From contig JAEWJZ010000029.1 in assembly GCA_023386315.1 (NCBI GenBank), positions 186,001 through 250,000 of the forward strand: DNA of 64,000 bases. The letters run 5' to 3'. The position numbers and the translations under genes are program-made. The notes under the pieces are model-generated. The model saw only the letters and a program-made list of their open reading frames with translations. It was not told where the DNA came from and searched no databases. This stretch comes from Bacillota bacterium (lineage in GTDB: Bacteria; Bacillota; Clostridia; Lachnospirales; Lachnospiraceae). This document shows, piece after piece, positions 35,376-45,309 of this stretch. The number at the start of each line of letters is the position of its first letter. Within the stretch, counting starts at the first letter, position 1.

Positions 35376-36455
35376 ATGAGTAAAGCGAAAGTAGTAGTAG
35401 GAATGTCAGGCGGCGTGGATTCATCCGTTGCAGCCTGGCTGTTAAAGGAACAGGGCTATGACGTAATCGGCGTAACCATGCAGATCTGGCAGGACGAGGA
35501 TAACGTGACTCAGGAAGAGAACGGAGGCTGCTGCGGCCTCAGTGCCGTGGACGATGCCAGAAGAGTTGCCTGGGATCTTGGAATTCCTTATTATGTTATG
35601 AATTTTAAAGAAGAGTTCAAATCACAGGTCATCGATTATTTTGTAGAGGAATACCAGAGGGGACGGACTCCCAATCCCTGTATCGCCTGCAACCGCTATG
35701 TCAAATGGGAATCTCTTTTAAAGCGGAGCCTGGATATTGGAGCCGATTATATTGCCACAGGTCATTACGCACAGATTGACAGGCTTCCAAACGGCAGATA
35801 TGCCCTTAAAAAGTCTGTAACTGCTGCGAAAGACCAGACATATGCTCTTTATAACTTAACCCAGGATCAGCTGGCACTTACCCTGATGCCCGTAGGAGCG
35901 TATTCCAAAGATCAGATCAGGGAGATTGCTGACCGGATCAATCTTAACGTTGCTCACAAACCGGACAGCCAGGAGATCTGTTTTATACCGGATCATGATT
36001 ATGCCGGATTTATTGAAGAGAGCGCAGGGGAGAGAGCCCCCGAAGGTGATTTTGTGGATTTGGATGGCCAGGTAATCGGACGCCACAAAGGAATCACTCA
36101 CTACACCGTCGGACAGAGAAAGGGTTTAAACCTGTCTCTTGGATATCCGGTTTTTGTGGTGGAGATACGTCCTGAGACAAACGAAGTGGTCATTGGAAAA
36201 GGTGAGGATGTCTATTCTGACACCCTCAGCGCCGGACATTTAAACTGGATGGCGGTTGACGGTCTTCATGGAGAAGAGATGGAGGTAATGGCAAAGATCC
36301 GTTACAGCCATAAGGGCGCCGCCTGTACCATTAAAGAAGTGGAGGATGGCGTGGTAGAATGCAGATTTGAGGAGCCGCAGAGAGCGATCACACCCGGACA
36401 GGCCGTGGTATTTTATCAGGGCGAGTATGTAGTGGGAGGAGGAACCATACTGTGA
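35376..36455 (+). CDS. mnmA: tRNA-specific 2-thiouridylase
   Basis: 359 residues. PP-loop [13 protein letters not shown] at the N-terminus; catalytic cysteines in [12 protein letters not shown] and [15 protein letters not shown]. It thiolates U34 of tRNA-Lys, -Glu and -Gln using sulfur relayed from IscS, encoded in the same operon. The TGA overlaps the GTG start of the next gene by four bases. Confidence 0.95.
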   Translation: MSKAKVVVGMSGGVDSSVAAWLLKEQGYDVIGVTMQIWQDEDNVTQEENGGCCGLSAVDDARRVAWDLGIPYYVMNFKEEFKSQVIDYFVEEYQRGRTPNPCIACNRYVKWESLLKRSLDIGADYIATGHYAQIDRLPNGRYALKKSVTAAKDQTYALYNLTQDQLALTLMPVGAYSKDQIREIADRINLNVAHKPDSQEICFIPDHDYAGFIEESAGERAPEGDFVDLDGQVIGRHKGITHYTVGQRKGLNLSLGYPVFVVEIRPETNEVVIGKGEDVYSDTLSAGHLNWMAVDGLHGEEMEVMAKIRYSHKGAACTIKEVEDGVVECRFEEPQRAITPGQAVVFYQGEYVVGGGTIL

Positions 36456-37570
36456 TAATCAGCAAAAAAACAATCAGATGGATCTTCCCGGCTATCCTGC
36501 TTTTTTGTCTGTTTCTGCTTTCCGGCTGCGGAAAAAAGTATGAAGCCATACAGACTCCTGCCGTTGAGGAGGCAAAAGGGGAGATAAGCGGGGAAACGCA
36601 GAGTACGCCTGTAACCATCGAAGAGGAAGATGGAAAGACGGCCGAAAAAAGCTCCCACGAAGCCGCTGTTACAACGGAGACCGCTCCGGAGTTTCAAAAA
36701 GCAGACGAGACGGTCTATGTGACAGGCAGCGGGGTGAATGTGAGGACACAGCCATCTGCCTCCGGCCAGATCGCAGTTACCCTTAATCAGGGAACTGCAC
36801 TGAAACGGACCGGATACAGCCAGAGCTGGAGCCGTGTCATCTATGAGAATAAAGAATGCTATGTGTCTTCCCGTTATTTATCCGCGGATAAACCCGCTGA
36901 TAAAGCTCAGACTCCTTCCATATCGGGAAGCGGAAACGGACGGCTGATTGCCATTGATCCGGGACACCAGGCAAAGGGAAATTCTCAAAAAGAACCCATC
37001 GGACCGGGGTCATCCGAGATGAAACCAAAGGTAGCATCAGGAACCCAGGGAACTGCAACCGGAATACCGGAGTACAAGCTTACTCTGGCAGTCTCTCTTA
37101 AATTAAAGCAGGAGCTGCTTAACAGAGGATACCGGGTTTATATGATCCGTGAGACCGATGATGTGAATATCAGCAATGCAGAGCGTGCCGGCATGGCCAA
37201 TGACAGCGGAGCAGATATTTTCATAAGAGTTCACGCCAATTCCTTAAATGACAGTTCCATAGCCGGTGCCTTAACGATGTGCCAGACTTCAAAAAATCCA
37301 TACAACAAAAGCCTCTACAGCAAGAGCTCAGCGCTGTCAAAAACAGTGGTGAATGGAATCAGCAGTCAGACCGGATTTAAGAACCGGGGTGTACAGGAGA
37401 CGGATTCCATGAGCGGAATTAACTGGTGCAAAATACCAGTAACCATTGTGGAGATGGGCTTTATGAGTAATGCGGAAGAAGATAAGAAGATGGCGACAGA
37501 TGAATACAGGGACAAGATTGCAAAAGGGATCGCAGATGGGATAGATGCCTATTATGCAGGCGGCAACTGA
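36452..37570 (+). CDS. N-acetylmuramoyl-L-alanine amidase lipoprotein with SH3 domain
   Basis: 372 residues. A lipoprotein signal ([15 protein letters not shown]), an acidic/Thr-rich linker, an SH3b domain (~88-147: [18 protein letters not shown]) and a C-terminal Amidase_3 zinc domain ([11 protein letters not shown], then RETDD, IRVHANS and VEMGFMSN). It cleaves the peptide from muramic acid in peptidoglycan at the cell surface. The GTG start at 36452 is set by GGAGGAGG eight bases upstream and overlaps the mnmA stop. The region between amidase residues ~185 and 215 is longer than usual. Confidence 0.9.
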   Translation: MIISKKTIRWIFPAILLFCLFLLSGCGKKYEAIQTPAVEEAKGEISGETQSTPVTIEEEDGKTAEKSSHEAAVTTETAPEFQKADETVYVTGSGVNVRTQPSASGQIAVTLNQGTALKRTGYSQSWSRVIYENKECYVSSRYLSADKPADKAQTPSISGSGNGRLIAIDPGHQAKGNSQKEPIGPGSSEMKPKVASGTQGTATGIPEYKLTLAVSLKLKQELLNRGYRVYMIRETDDVNISNAERAGMANDSGADIFIRVHANSLNDSSIAGALTMCQTSKNPYNKSLYSKSSALSKTVVNGISSQTGFKNRGVQETDSMSGINWCKIPVTIVEMGFMSNAEEDKKMATDEYRDKIAKGIADGIDAYYAGGN

Positions 37571-37606
37571 TATCCATCTTTTAAAATGAATCAGATTACA
37601 GATGTT

Positions 37607-37664
37607 AAGCCAGAAAGCGGAAGGATTATATCCCATATGCTTTCTGGCTTTTCGCTGTTTTTTT
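37607..37664 (+). terminator. terminator after the isc-mnmA-amidase operon
   Basis: AAGCCAGAAAGC (37607-37618) pairs perfectly with GCTTTCTGGCTT (37639-37650), followed by TTCGCTGTTTTTTT. Confidence 0.75.
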
Positions 37665-37746
37665 GTACTCCTCTCCAGGTCATAAATGAAGTGGAAAAAG
37701 CATACATTTTCCTGAAACGTTTCTTCCAGGCAAGGAGAAGAAAGAC

Positions 37747-38637
37747 ATGGCAGATTATGGGCTTGCATTATCAGGAGGAGGAACCAGAGGAGCGGTTCAT
37801 GTAGGCGTTCTTACGGCGTTAGAAGAAAACGGTCTTTTGCCTGACCGGATCGCTGGAGCCAGTGCCGGCAGTATTGTGGCCGGACTTTACGCATCCGGAA
37901 TGGGGATTGGTAAGATGAGAGAAACAGTGGGCTGGCTGGCAAAGCATGGAGAAAATTATATAGATCCCAATATAATCGGAGTCATCCTGTTTCTGCCCCA
38001 GGTACTGCTTCACAGAAATACATCTTTAATGGGATTAATTAAAGGCAACCGGCTTTCCCGTTTTCTCTGTGATTTAACTGATGGACTGGAGATACAGGGG
38101 TGCGAGAAGGGTCTTCTGATACCGGCTGTTGATATAAACAGCGGCAACACCGTTGTTTTTACTAACCTATTTAAAGAAAAGGTTCCCATATCTGCGCTTC
38201 GGGAAGAAAATGTGAGGTGGCAGAAAAACGGGCTTTTATGTGATATTATGATGGCAAGCTCTTCGGTTCCCGCTGTATTCTGCCCAAGGCAGATCAATGG
38301 TTTTTTACTGGTGGATGGAGGAGTGACCAATAACCTTCCGGTGGATTTACTTATTTCCACAGGGGAATCAAGTGTGATTGCAGTTGATATCGGGGAAGCA
38401 TATGAGATGCCAAAGGACCATTCTATTATGGAGATCGCGTTCCATTCGTTTTCCATCATGAGCAGAGAGTTAAAGGACTGCCGTTCCAGCGGTGAAATTC
38501 TTCTTTTAAAGCCGCCGATTCCAAAAGGATCAGGGCTTCTGACCTTTGAATATATGGAGGAATGCATGGAAAGCGGATATCTGTATACAAAAAAAATGAT
38601 GCCGCGGATTAAGCATGTTCTGGAAAAAAGAAAATAA
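37747..38637 (+). CDS. patatin-like phospholipase
   Basis: 296 residues of the RssA/patatin type. Oxyanion loop GLALSGGGTRGAVHVGVL at the N-terminus, nucleophile elbow GASAGS (Ser ~41) and the catalytic Asp in LLVDGGVTNNLPVDLL. It hydrolyses acyl esters of lipids; the substrate is unknown. No signal peptide, so cytoplasmic or membrane-associated. Independent of its neighbours. Confidence 0.88.
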   Translation: MADYGLALSGGGTRGAVHVGVLTALEENGLLPDRIAGASAGSIVAGLYASGMGIGKMRETVGWLAKHGENYIDPNIIGVILFLPQVLLHRNTSLMGLIKGNRLSRFLCDLTDGLEIQGCEKGLLIPAVDINSGNTVVFTNLFKEKVPISALREENVRWQKNGLLCDIMMASSSVPAVFCPRQINGFLLVDGGVTNNLPVDLLISTGESSVIAVDIGEAYEMPKDHSIMEIAFHSFSIMSRELKDCRSSGEILLLKPPIPKGSGLLTFEYMEECMESGYLYTKKMMPRIKHVLEKRK

Positions 38638-38687
38638 ATACGCTATACTGAATGAAAACAAAACAGATACACAAGAGGAGGAATCAA

Positions 38688-39173
38688 ATGGAACTTACGT
38701 TTCGATATGCACAGGAATCGGATACAGCTCTGATTCTGGAATTTATTAAAGAGCTGGCAGATTACGAGAAAATGCTTGATGAAGTGGTGGCTACGGAAGC
38801 GCTTTTAAAAGACTGGCTGTTCGGGCAGAAAAAAGCAGAAGTAATCTTTGCACTGGCAGATGGGAAAGAAGCAGGATTTGCATTGTTTTTTCATAATTTC
38901 TCCACATTTCTCGGCAGAGCCGGAATCTATCTGGAAGACTTGTTTGTAAAGCCTGAATACAGAGGTAAGGGAATTGGAAAAGCAATCTTAAAGAAATTAG
39001 GTGCCGTTGCCAGAGAACGGGGCTGCGGAAGACTGGAGTGGTGGTGCTTAGACTGGAATCAGCCCAGTATCGACTTTTACCGTTCCATGGGGGCGGAGGC
39101 AATGGATGAATGGACCGTATACCGCATATCCGGTGAGAGGCTGAACGAATTGGCAGATGCCGGTGATAAATAA
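38688..39173 (+). CDS. GNAT N-acetyltransferase (diamine-acetyltransferase-like)
   Basis: 161 residues. GNAT motif A is clear in LEDLFVKPEYRGKGIGKAILKKL, with downstream RLEWWCLDWNQPSIDFYRSMGA as in spermidine/spermine or thialysine acetyltransferases. The ATG at 38688 follows AGAGGAGG; an in-frame ATG at 38652 is less likely. Substrate inferred only by resemblance. Confidence 0.85.
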   Translation: MELTFRYAQESDTALILEFIKELADYEKMLDEVVATEALLKDWLFGQKKAEVIFALADGKEAGFALFFHNFSTFLGRAGIYLEDLFVKPEYRGKGIGKAILKKLGAVARERGCGRLEWWCLDWNQPSIDFYRSMGAEAMDEWTVYRISGERLNELADAGDK

Positions 39174-39200
39174 AGATCATTGAAGACAGGAAATACATGG

Positions 39201-39232
39201 GGAGCGTTTATAGGACGCTCCTTAATTTATTT
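39201..39232 (+). terminator. terminator after the GNAT gene
   Basis: GGAGCGT (39201-39207) pairs with ACGCTCC (39215-39221), followed by TTAATTTATTT. Confidence 0.55.
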
Positions 39233-39329
39233 GGAAAAGAATCATGAAATTGTAATGTCTTTGTAAACAATTTTATGGCATAGTGGGTTATACTGCTACT
39301 GTATGAATAAAATTCCAAGGAGGATAGTC

Positions 39330-39950
39330 ATGAAACGAATCATGGATAAAAAATACAACAGGAGGTTACTGACTGTACTGTTGCTTATAAGTATGATGGA
39401 AGTTACCGGTTGCAGCTTACAGCAAAAGGACAGGACAGGCGAAAATACTGAAGCTTCAACTGCCGTTTCGGTAAGCCAGAATGATGTAGCAAAAGAAAGT
39501 TCGGCAGCAGCTGTTACAGAAACAGAAACGGAAACGGAAACGGAAACAGAAACAGAAACAGAAACAGAAACAGAAACGGAACCGGCTTTGTTAGACCGTT
39601 ATATCGGGCTTCTCGGCCTTACGAAAGAAGAGTTGGTGAAATCCCTGGGTGAAGAGCCGGAGAAAATCGATGAGGGAGGTCTGGAATTTAAAAATGCCGG
39701 AATACGCATATGGTTTGATCATCCAAATTACAGGACAGCGGAGCAGATTTTAGTCATGGATCCGCAGTTTGATATTCTTGGTGTAAAGCTGGGAGAAAAA
39801 ATTGACAGATTTAAAGAAGTATTAAAAGATCCGGTCAGTGACCAGAACGGAGATGCCCATTTTAAGTACAACAACGTATACCTGTCCATTATCTATGATA
39901 CAGAGACACAGGATACCTATGGACTGTATATATTAAAGAATGATATCTAA
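39330..39950 (+). CDS. lipoprotein with a (Thr-Glu) repeat linker
   Basis: 206 residues. A lipoprotein signal ends MMEVTGC, followed by a polar region, a tract of eleven Thr-Glu dipeptides and a folded domain (LLDRYIGLLGLTKEELVKSLGEEPEKIDEGG onward) of unknown function that I cannot assign. The Thr-Glu tract should act as an extended, negatively charged cell-wall spacer. The ATG at 39330 follows AAGGAGG. Confidence 0.7.
   Translation: MKRIMDKKYNRRLLTVLLLISMMEVTGCSLQQKDRTGENTEASTAVSVSQNDVAKESSAAAVTETETETETETETETETETETEPALLDRYIGLLGLTKEELVKSLGEEPEKIDEGGLEFKNAGIRIWFDHPNYRTAEQILVMDPQFDILGVKLGEKIDRFKEVLKDPVSDQNGDAHFKYNNVYLSIIYDTETQDTYGLYILKNDI
39516..39581 (+). repeat. hexanucleotide repeat, 11 units of ACAGAA/ACGGAA
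   Basis: Eleven in-frame six-base units encode (Thr-Glu)11. Third-base A/G variation (ACA or ACG) shows that the array is partly diverged. Gain or loss of units keeps frame and would change linker length. Confidence 0.95.
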
Positions 39951-40139
39951 CCTGCGAAAAGAAATGACTGCCAGGGAGACGGAGAAATGGTATGCTTATC
40001 CGGATGCAGTTATTCCGGCAATCAGACAGGCTTTATACAGCAGCCGAGTTTAGCTTGTAAGATAATTTTCACCTGATGGGGGAGGATACGGCTGTTACCA
40101 TCTGCCGTCTTAAAAATCCTCCATTTGTGTACTTATAAA

Positions 40140-40168
40140 AAAATACCGCCGGAACTGGCGGTATTTTT
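40140..40168. terminator. bidirectional terminator between the lipoprotein and chemoreceptor genes
   Basis: AAAATACCGCC, loop GGAACT, GGCGGTATTTTT. A-rich and T-rich flanks make it usable in both directions for these convergent genes. Confidence 0.75.
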
Positions 40169-40172
40169 ATAA

Positions 40173-42281
40173 TTAATATTTATCTGTTATGACCGGAGCT
40201 TCCGGTGATTCTGTTTCTTCTGCTGCTTCATATACCGGTTCACTGATCTGCTTTTTTTCAGAAACCTTGTCACCCATCAGCTGAATCCAGCTGATTTCAT
40301 CTTTCATGGTCTGTGCCTGGGCTGCTAACTCTTCACTGGATGCAGAGCTTTCCTCTGCGGTTGCCGCATTGGTCTGAACTACGGACGATACCTGGGTTAA
40401 GCCGGTGTTGATCTGCTGAATGGCATCTACCTGTTCTGCAGACGAACTGCGGATCTTTTCCATGGATTCCCCAAGGAATTCTGCCTTGTCTGCCAGACCT
40501 TTCAGTATTTCCACTGTTTCCTTTGATAAAGTTTCTCCGTTTTCTACCAGAGAAGAGGAGTGTGCCAGCAGGGAAGAGGTTTCTCCGGCTGCCTCCGATA
40601 CCTTAACAGCCAGATTACGGACTTCATCTGCAACAACTGCGAAGCCTTTCCCTGCCTCTCCGGCCCTTGCTGCTTCAATAGCGGCATTCAGTGCCAGAAT
40701 GTTAGTCTGGAATGCGATATCTTCAATGACCTTGGTGATATTTGTGATTTTCTTTGAGGCTTCTCCGATTTCAGTCATGGCCTGGTTTAAATTCTGTATA
40801 TAGGAATTTCCTTTTGTAAGCTCTATTCCGGTCTGCTTTACATATTCATTTACTGTTGAAACCGTAACCACATTTTCTTCCGCATGATGAGCCACATTGG
40901 ATATGGAGGCATTTAACTCTTCCACAGTAGCCGCCTGCTCCGTTGTACCGGAAGCCAAAAGCTGGGCTCCGGAGGAGATCTGATCGGCGCCGCTTGAAAT
41001 CTGGTTAATGGAGTTCCTGAAGTTTCCGAAAATGGTATTTAAATTGGCAATGATACCATTGATTGATGTCTTAAGAAGAATAAAATCCGCTTTGTATTCT
41101 GATTCAATGGTTAAGGTACAGTTTCCTTTCTCTACGCCGTCTAAAACAGTCGTGGCATCATTAATGATGGAGCGGAGAGAAGAAACGGTGTATCTTAGGG
41201 AAGCGGAAAGAGTGCCGATCTCATCATCGCTCACATACTCGGGAACCTGGGAATGAAGATCACCCTGAGAAAGAAGCTCCAGTCTGTCCACCATTTTAAT
41301 GATGGGGTTAACAATAGGAGAGGCAATCCTGATTGCGCAAATCAAAGCGATGATCAAAAAAACAATTATAAAAAAAATCATAATAAAGATTGAAATGTAG
41401 AAACCTTCCATAAGCTCAGAAGTTTTTGCCGCCACACCGATGGACCAGCCGTCTGTATTGGGAATGGGGGCATAACCTACGGTAAGCTGACTTCCTTTAT
41501 GATGAATGGATTCGATGCCGGACTGACCGGTCATCATGTTCTGCACCATCTTTGCAGCGTCAGAAAAGGATGAATCTGTTTTGGCAGTTTCTATGTAATT
41601 TAACTGCTGGTTCACATTATCCTGTTCCTTATGTGCAACAACGGTTCCTTCTTTATCTACAATGAATCCATAGCCTGATTTTCCAAGGGATATGTCATTA
41701 ATCATTTTGCTGAAGGAATCACAGGAGAGTCTTGCAAATACAATACCTTTGCTTCCATCGCCATTAACCGGTGCTGAAAGAATCATAATCATCTGGCCGG
41801 TTGCTTTGCTTAAAAGGGGAGAGGATATGTAGGTTTCCCCGTTCGTGGATTTCTGAAAGTATTCCCTTTCTTTGATATCTGTTCCGTCAGAGGTAATTCC
41901 CTGGGGGTTGCAGACGACAATGGAATCAAATTCATATTCCTGCGCCAGCTGGGCTAAGTCTTTCTGAAGCTGTCCCGATGTACCGGAAGAATTTCTGATT
42001 CTGCTGTCCTTTGAGATTGATTCGATTTTAGTTTTGTAGATGAGGATGGCGTTTTCTACCGAATGGTTGTATGCGTTAGTGTTTTCCTGGATTCTAAGCT
42101 GCATGTTGTTCCTTGCATCCCGATAGACGATAATGGAATTGACGGTGCCGAAAAGTAATGTGATAACGGTTGACAATGCTGCGATACTGATTTGAAGCTT
42201 GCGTTTGATAGAATTTTTGCCCATGATTTTTCCCATCTGCTTCTTACTGCCTGGTATGGGCATCTGTTTTTCCTGCGACAT
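40173..42281 (-). CDS. methyl-accepting chemotaxis protein (dCache sensor)
   Basis: 702 residues. A membrane helix near residue 35, an extracellular dCache-type domain (~60-300: [33 protein letters not shown]), a second membrane helix, a HAMP segment, and a cytoplasmic signalling domain with the hairpin tip ([40 protein letters not shown]). The ligand is probably a small organic molecule or amino acid; not deducible. A decayed paralogue lies directly upstream. Confidence 0.93.
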   Translation of the reverse strand: MSQEKQMPIPGSKKQMGKIMGKNSIKRKLQISIAALSTVITLLFGTVNSIIVYRDARNNMQLRIQENTNAYNHSVENAILIYKTKIESISKDSRIRNSSGTSGQLQKDLAQLAQEYEFDSIVVCNPQGITSDGTDIKEREYFQKSTNGETYISSPLLSKATGQMIMILSAPVNGDGSKGIVFARLSCDSFSKMINDISLGKSGYGFIVDKEGTVVAHKEQDNVNQQLNYIETAKTDSSFSDAAKMVQNMMTGQSGIESIHHKGSQLTVGYAPIPNTDGWSIGVAAKTSELMEGFYISIFIMIFFIIVFLIIALICAIRIASPIVNPIIKMVDRLELLSQGDLHSQVPEYVSDDEIGTLSASLRYTVSSLRSIINDATTVLDGVEKGNCTLTIESEYKADFILLKTSINGIIANLNTIFGNFRNSINQISSGADQISSGAQLLASGTTEQAATVEELNASISNVAHHAEENVVTVSTVNEYVKQTGIELTKGNSYIQNLNQAMTEIGEASKKITNITKVIEDIAFQTNILALNAAIEAARAGEAGKGFAVVADEVRNLAVKVSEAAGETSSLLAHSSSLVENGETLSKETVEILKGLADKAEFLGESMEKIRSSSAEQVDAIQQINTGLTQVSSVVQTNAATAEESSASSEELAAQAQTMKDEISWIQLMGDKVSEKKQISEPVYEAAEETESPEAPVITDKY

Positions 42282-42593
42282 GTGTTTTTCTCCTGATCTG
42301 GTTTTATTCTTTTTCTTATTTTGTCAAAATTTTATCTTATGTAATCAGAGCAATTATAAAACAAGAGTATCTGGCTGTCAATTGTCCTGGACAAGAAAAA
42401 AAAGATTAAACATAATGTGGGATTATTCCATCTGTTTGAATCCGGTTGTTGTGAATAATGATACTTATTTCGGAGAAAAAACAGGAATCGGGGAAACAAT
42501 ATGTTCCCTCCTAAGTGATAAGTTTTATCATAATGCTTGTTACTTAGGAGGGAGCATATCAGCCGACCTGTTTGAAGACTGGCGGTGAGATCT
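42282..42593. other. intergenic stretch between the two chemoreceptor copies
   Basis: No gene is visible in these ~310 bases. Most of it is the promoter region of the intact receptor, and it contains the large inverted repeat listed separately. Confidence 0.5.
42499..42559. repeat. 24-bp imperfect inverted repeat
   Basis: Arms at 42499-42522 and 42536-42559 match at 21 of 24 positions around a 13-base A+T-rich loop. There are no flanking T runs of terminator type and no transposase nearby. It may be a miniature element remnant or RNA structure beside the truncated chemoreceptor. Confidence 0.6.
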
Positions 42594-43679
42594 GATTAAT
42601 GGAGTTCCTGAAGTTTCCGAAAATTAAAGAGTGCCGATCTCATCATCGCTCACATATTCCGGAACCTGGGAATGAAGATCACCCTGAGAAAGAAGATCCG
42701 GTCTGTCTACCATTTTGATGATGGAGTTAACAATAGGAGAAGTAATCAAGATTGCGCAAATCAGGGCGATGATCAAAAATACAACTATAAAAAGAATCAT
42801 AATGATGATTGAAATGTAGAAACCTTCCATAAGCTCAGTGGTATTTGCCGCCACACCGATGGACCAGCCGTCTGTATTGGGAATGGGTGCATACCCCACG
42901 GTAAACTGACTTCCTTTAAGATGAATGGATTCAAAACCGGTCATACCAGCTGTCATGTTCTGCACCAACTTTGCAGTCTCTGAAAAAGAAGAGTCTGTTT
43001 TTGCCGCTTCTATGTAATTCAACTGCTGGTTCACATTCTCCTGATCCTTATGTGCAATAACTGTTCCTGCTTTATCTACAATGAATCCATAGCCTGTTTT
43101 TCCAAGGGAAATATCGTTAGTCATTTTGCTGAAGGAATCACAGGACAGTATTGCAGATACAATGCCCTTGCTTCCGTCGCCATTAATTGGAGCTGTGAGA
43201 ACCATTATCATCTTTCCGGTTGTTTTACTAAAGATAGGGGAAGATATATAGGTTTCTCCGTTTATGGACCTTTTAAAATATTCCCTGTCACTGACATCAG
43301 ATCCATCAGAGGTAATTCCCTGTGGGTCACAGATTATTATGGAATCAAATCCATATTTTTCCGCCAGTTGGGCTAAATTTTCTTTCAACTGTTCCGATGT
43401 GCCAGAGGGGCCTGTGACTCTGTTATCCATTGAGACTGATTCAATTTTAGTCTTATAGATGAGAATTGCATTTTCTACGGAATGGTTGTACGCGTTGGTG
43501 TTTTCCTGAATTCTGAGCTGCATATTATTCCTGGCATCCTGATAAATAATAATGGAATTGACTGTGCCAAAAAGCAATGTAATGACTGTTGAAAATGCTG
43601 CGATACTGATTTGAAGCTTGCGCTTAATGGTGTTTTTACTCTTCGGATCGATGAGATTCATTTGTGCTTTTGTTGTCAT
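42594..43679 (-). pseudogene. truncated chemoreceptor paralogue (signalling domain lost)
   Basis: The open frame 42624-43679 encodes 351 residues that closely match the N-terminal half of the receptor at 40173-42281 (same dCache and HAMP sequence) and stop after DDEIGTL. Bases 42594-42623 match a site ~170 bases further along the intact gene (the GGAGTTCCTGAAGTTTCC region), so an internal deletion plus loss of everything downstream removed the signalling domain. It cannot signal to CheA, though it could still make a membrane sensor fragment. It arose by tandem duplication and decay. Confidence 0.8.
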
Positions 43680-43807
43680 TAAAATATTCTCCTGATTTGG
43701 ATTTATTATTTTTCATCTTTTGGTTAATTATAGTAATATGTAATTTGATTATAATACAAGAGCTAAAGGCTGTCCATGGTACTCAAGTAAGATTATTATA
43801 AGAAAAG

Positions 43808-43853
43808 GGCAGGCAGTGCTGCCGGATAAGAGAAACCAGCAGCACTGCCTGTC
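43808..43853 (-). terminator. argG terminator
   Basis: GGCAGGCAGTGCTGC (43808-43822) pairs with GCAGCACTGCCTG (43839-43851). On the minus strand the hairpin is followed by CCTTTTCTT. Confidence 0.75.
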
Positions 43854-43866
43854 ATAGAAAGGCTTA

Positions 43867-45084
43867 TTATTTTTTTAGTTCCTGCATCTTCATGGCACGA
43901 ACCTTTAACGGAAGACCGAACAGAGTGATGAAGCCGTCTGCATCGTGATGATCATAGAGATCACCGGTGGTAAAGGAAGCAAGAGATTCGCTGTATAAGG
44001 AGTACGGAGATGAGGTTCCTGCTTTGATGATGTTGCCTTTATAAAGTTTGAACTTCACTTCTCCTGTTACATATTCCTGTGTGGAAGTAACAAATGCCTG
44101 AACTGCCTCACGAAGTGGTGTGAACCATTTTCCTTCATATACGATCTGCGCAAATTTATTACCCATATCTTTTTTTACTTCCATGGTAGCGCGGTCTAAA
44201 ACCAGCTCTTCCAGTTGCTGATGTGCTTCTAAGAGAATGGTTCCGCCTGGTGTTTCATAAACACCTCTGGATTTCATGCCGACTACCCGGTTCTCCACGA
44301 TATCCACAATGCCGATGCCGTGCTTTCCGCCAAGCTCATTTAACTTTGTTATAATATCGGAAACCTTCATGGTTTCTCCGTTTACGCTGACAGGAATGCC
44401 TTTTTCAAAGGTCATGGTCACGTATTCCCCTTCACTCGGGGCCTTTTCAGGAGAAACACCAAGTACCAGAAGGTGATCGTAATTTGGCTCATTAGCCGGA
44501 TCTTCCAGCTCTAAGCCTTCATGGCTGATATGCCATAAGTTACGGTCACGGCTGTAGCTGTTGTCTGCTGAGAACGGAAGGTCGATTCCGTGCTGTTTGC
44601 AGTATTCAATCTCATCTTCGCGGGACTGCATGGTCCAAACATCGGTCATACGCCATGGTGCGATGATCTTTAAATCAGGAGCCAGAGCCTTGATGCCAAG
44701 CTCAAAACGGATCTGGTCATTGCCCTTTCCGGTTGCTCCGTGGCAGATGGCAGTGGCGCCTTCCTTCCTTGCAATCTCAACCAGTCTTTTTGCAATTGCC
44801 GGACGAGCCATGGAAGTGCCCAGAAGATACTTATTCTCATAAACTGCATTGGCCTGTACACAGGGGATGATGTAGTTGTCGCAGAAGTCATCTACAAGAT
44901 CTTCTATATATAATTTGGAAGCGCCGGATAATTTGGCTCTCTCCTCCAGACCATCAAGCTCGTTGCCCTGTCCGCAGTCGATGCAGCAGCAGACTACCTC
45001 ATAATCAAAATTTTCCTTTAACCATGGAATTATGGCAGTGGTGTCAAGTCCGCCGGAATAGGCTAAAATTACTTTCTCTTTCAT
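43867..45084 (-). CDS. argG: argininosuccinate synthase
   Basis: 405 residues. N-type ATP pyrophosphatase loop AYSGGLDTT at the start, GATGKGNDQIRFEL, and SYSRDRNLWHISHEG. It condenses citrulline and aspartate in arginine synthesis. Divergent from argC across a 225-base region that holds ARG-like boxes. No argH is nearby. Confidence 0.96.
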   Translation of the reverse strand: MKEKVILAYSGGLDTTAIIPWLKENFDYEVVCCCIDCGQGNELDGLEERAKLSGASKLYIEDLVDDFCDNYIIPCVQANAVYENKYLLGTSMARPAIAKRLVEIARKEGATAICHGATGKGNDQIRFELGIKALAPDLKIIAPWRMTDVWTMQSREDEIEYCKQHGIDLPFSADNSYSRDRNLWHISHEGLELEDPANEPNYDHLLVLGVSPEKAPSEGEYVTMTFEKGIPVSVNGETMKVSDIITKLNELGGKHGIGIVDIVENRVVGMKSRGVYETPGGTILLEAHQQLEELVLDRATMEVKKDMGNKFAQIVYEGKWFTPLREAVQAFVTSTQEYVTGEVKFKLYKGNIIKAGTSSPYSLYSESLASFTTGDLYDHHDADGFITLFGLPLKVRAMKMQELKK

Positions 45085-45130
45085 ATATGATTCCTCCTCA
45101 ATGGTTTTTTGTATATTTTCTTTTTGAACT

Positions 45131-45144
45131 TACATAAATATACA
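45131..45144 (-). promoter_or_regulatory. candidate ArgR box (argG side)
   Basis: Minus strand TGTATATTTATGTA fits TGNATWWWWATNCA at 13 of 14 positions. Confidence 0.4.
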
Positions 45145-45192
45145 ACAAAACTGGGATAAATGCAAGGGTAAAATGAAAAATATAAAAACATC

Positions 45193-45227
45193 TTGCATAA
45201 TATACAAAAGAGATGTATAATTATGAA
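45193..45227 (+). promoter_or_regulatory. candidate ArgR boxes (argC side)
   Basis: TGTATAATTATGAA (45214-45227) fits TGNATWWWWATNCA at 13 of 14 positions. TTGCATAATATACAA (45193-45207) is a near-match with one fewer central base. Tandem boxes are normal for ArgR hexamers. Confidence 0.4.
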
Positions 45228-45309
45228 AATCCTTTAGGAAAAGGTAAAACGCTCATGAATGGAGAGCGGATGACCGATACAAAATAGAGAATAGTAAGGA
45301 GCGATGACG

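Noticed and set aside
37586..37804. Open frame between the amidase and patatin genes
   Set aside because: It spans the terminator hairpin and overlaps the patatin start in another frame; no ribosome site or protein-like composition.
39516..39581. Short repeat array as a CRISPR
   Set aside because: The units are six bases with no spacers and lie in frame inside a lipoprotein gene.
42499..42559. Inverted repeat as insertion-sequence ends
   Set aside because: The arms are only 13 bases apart with no transposase or target-site duplication visible.
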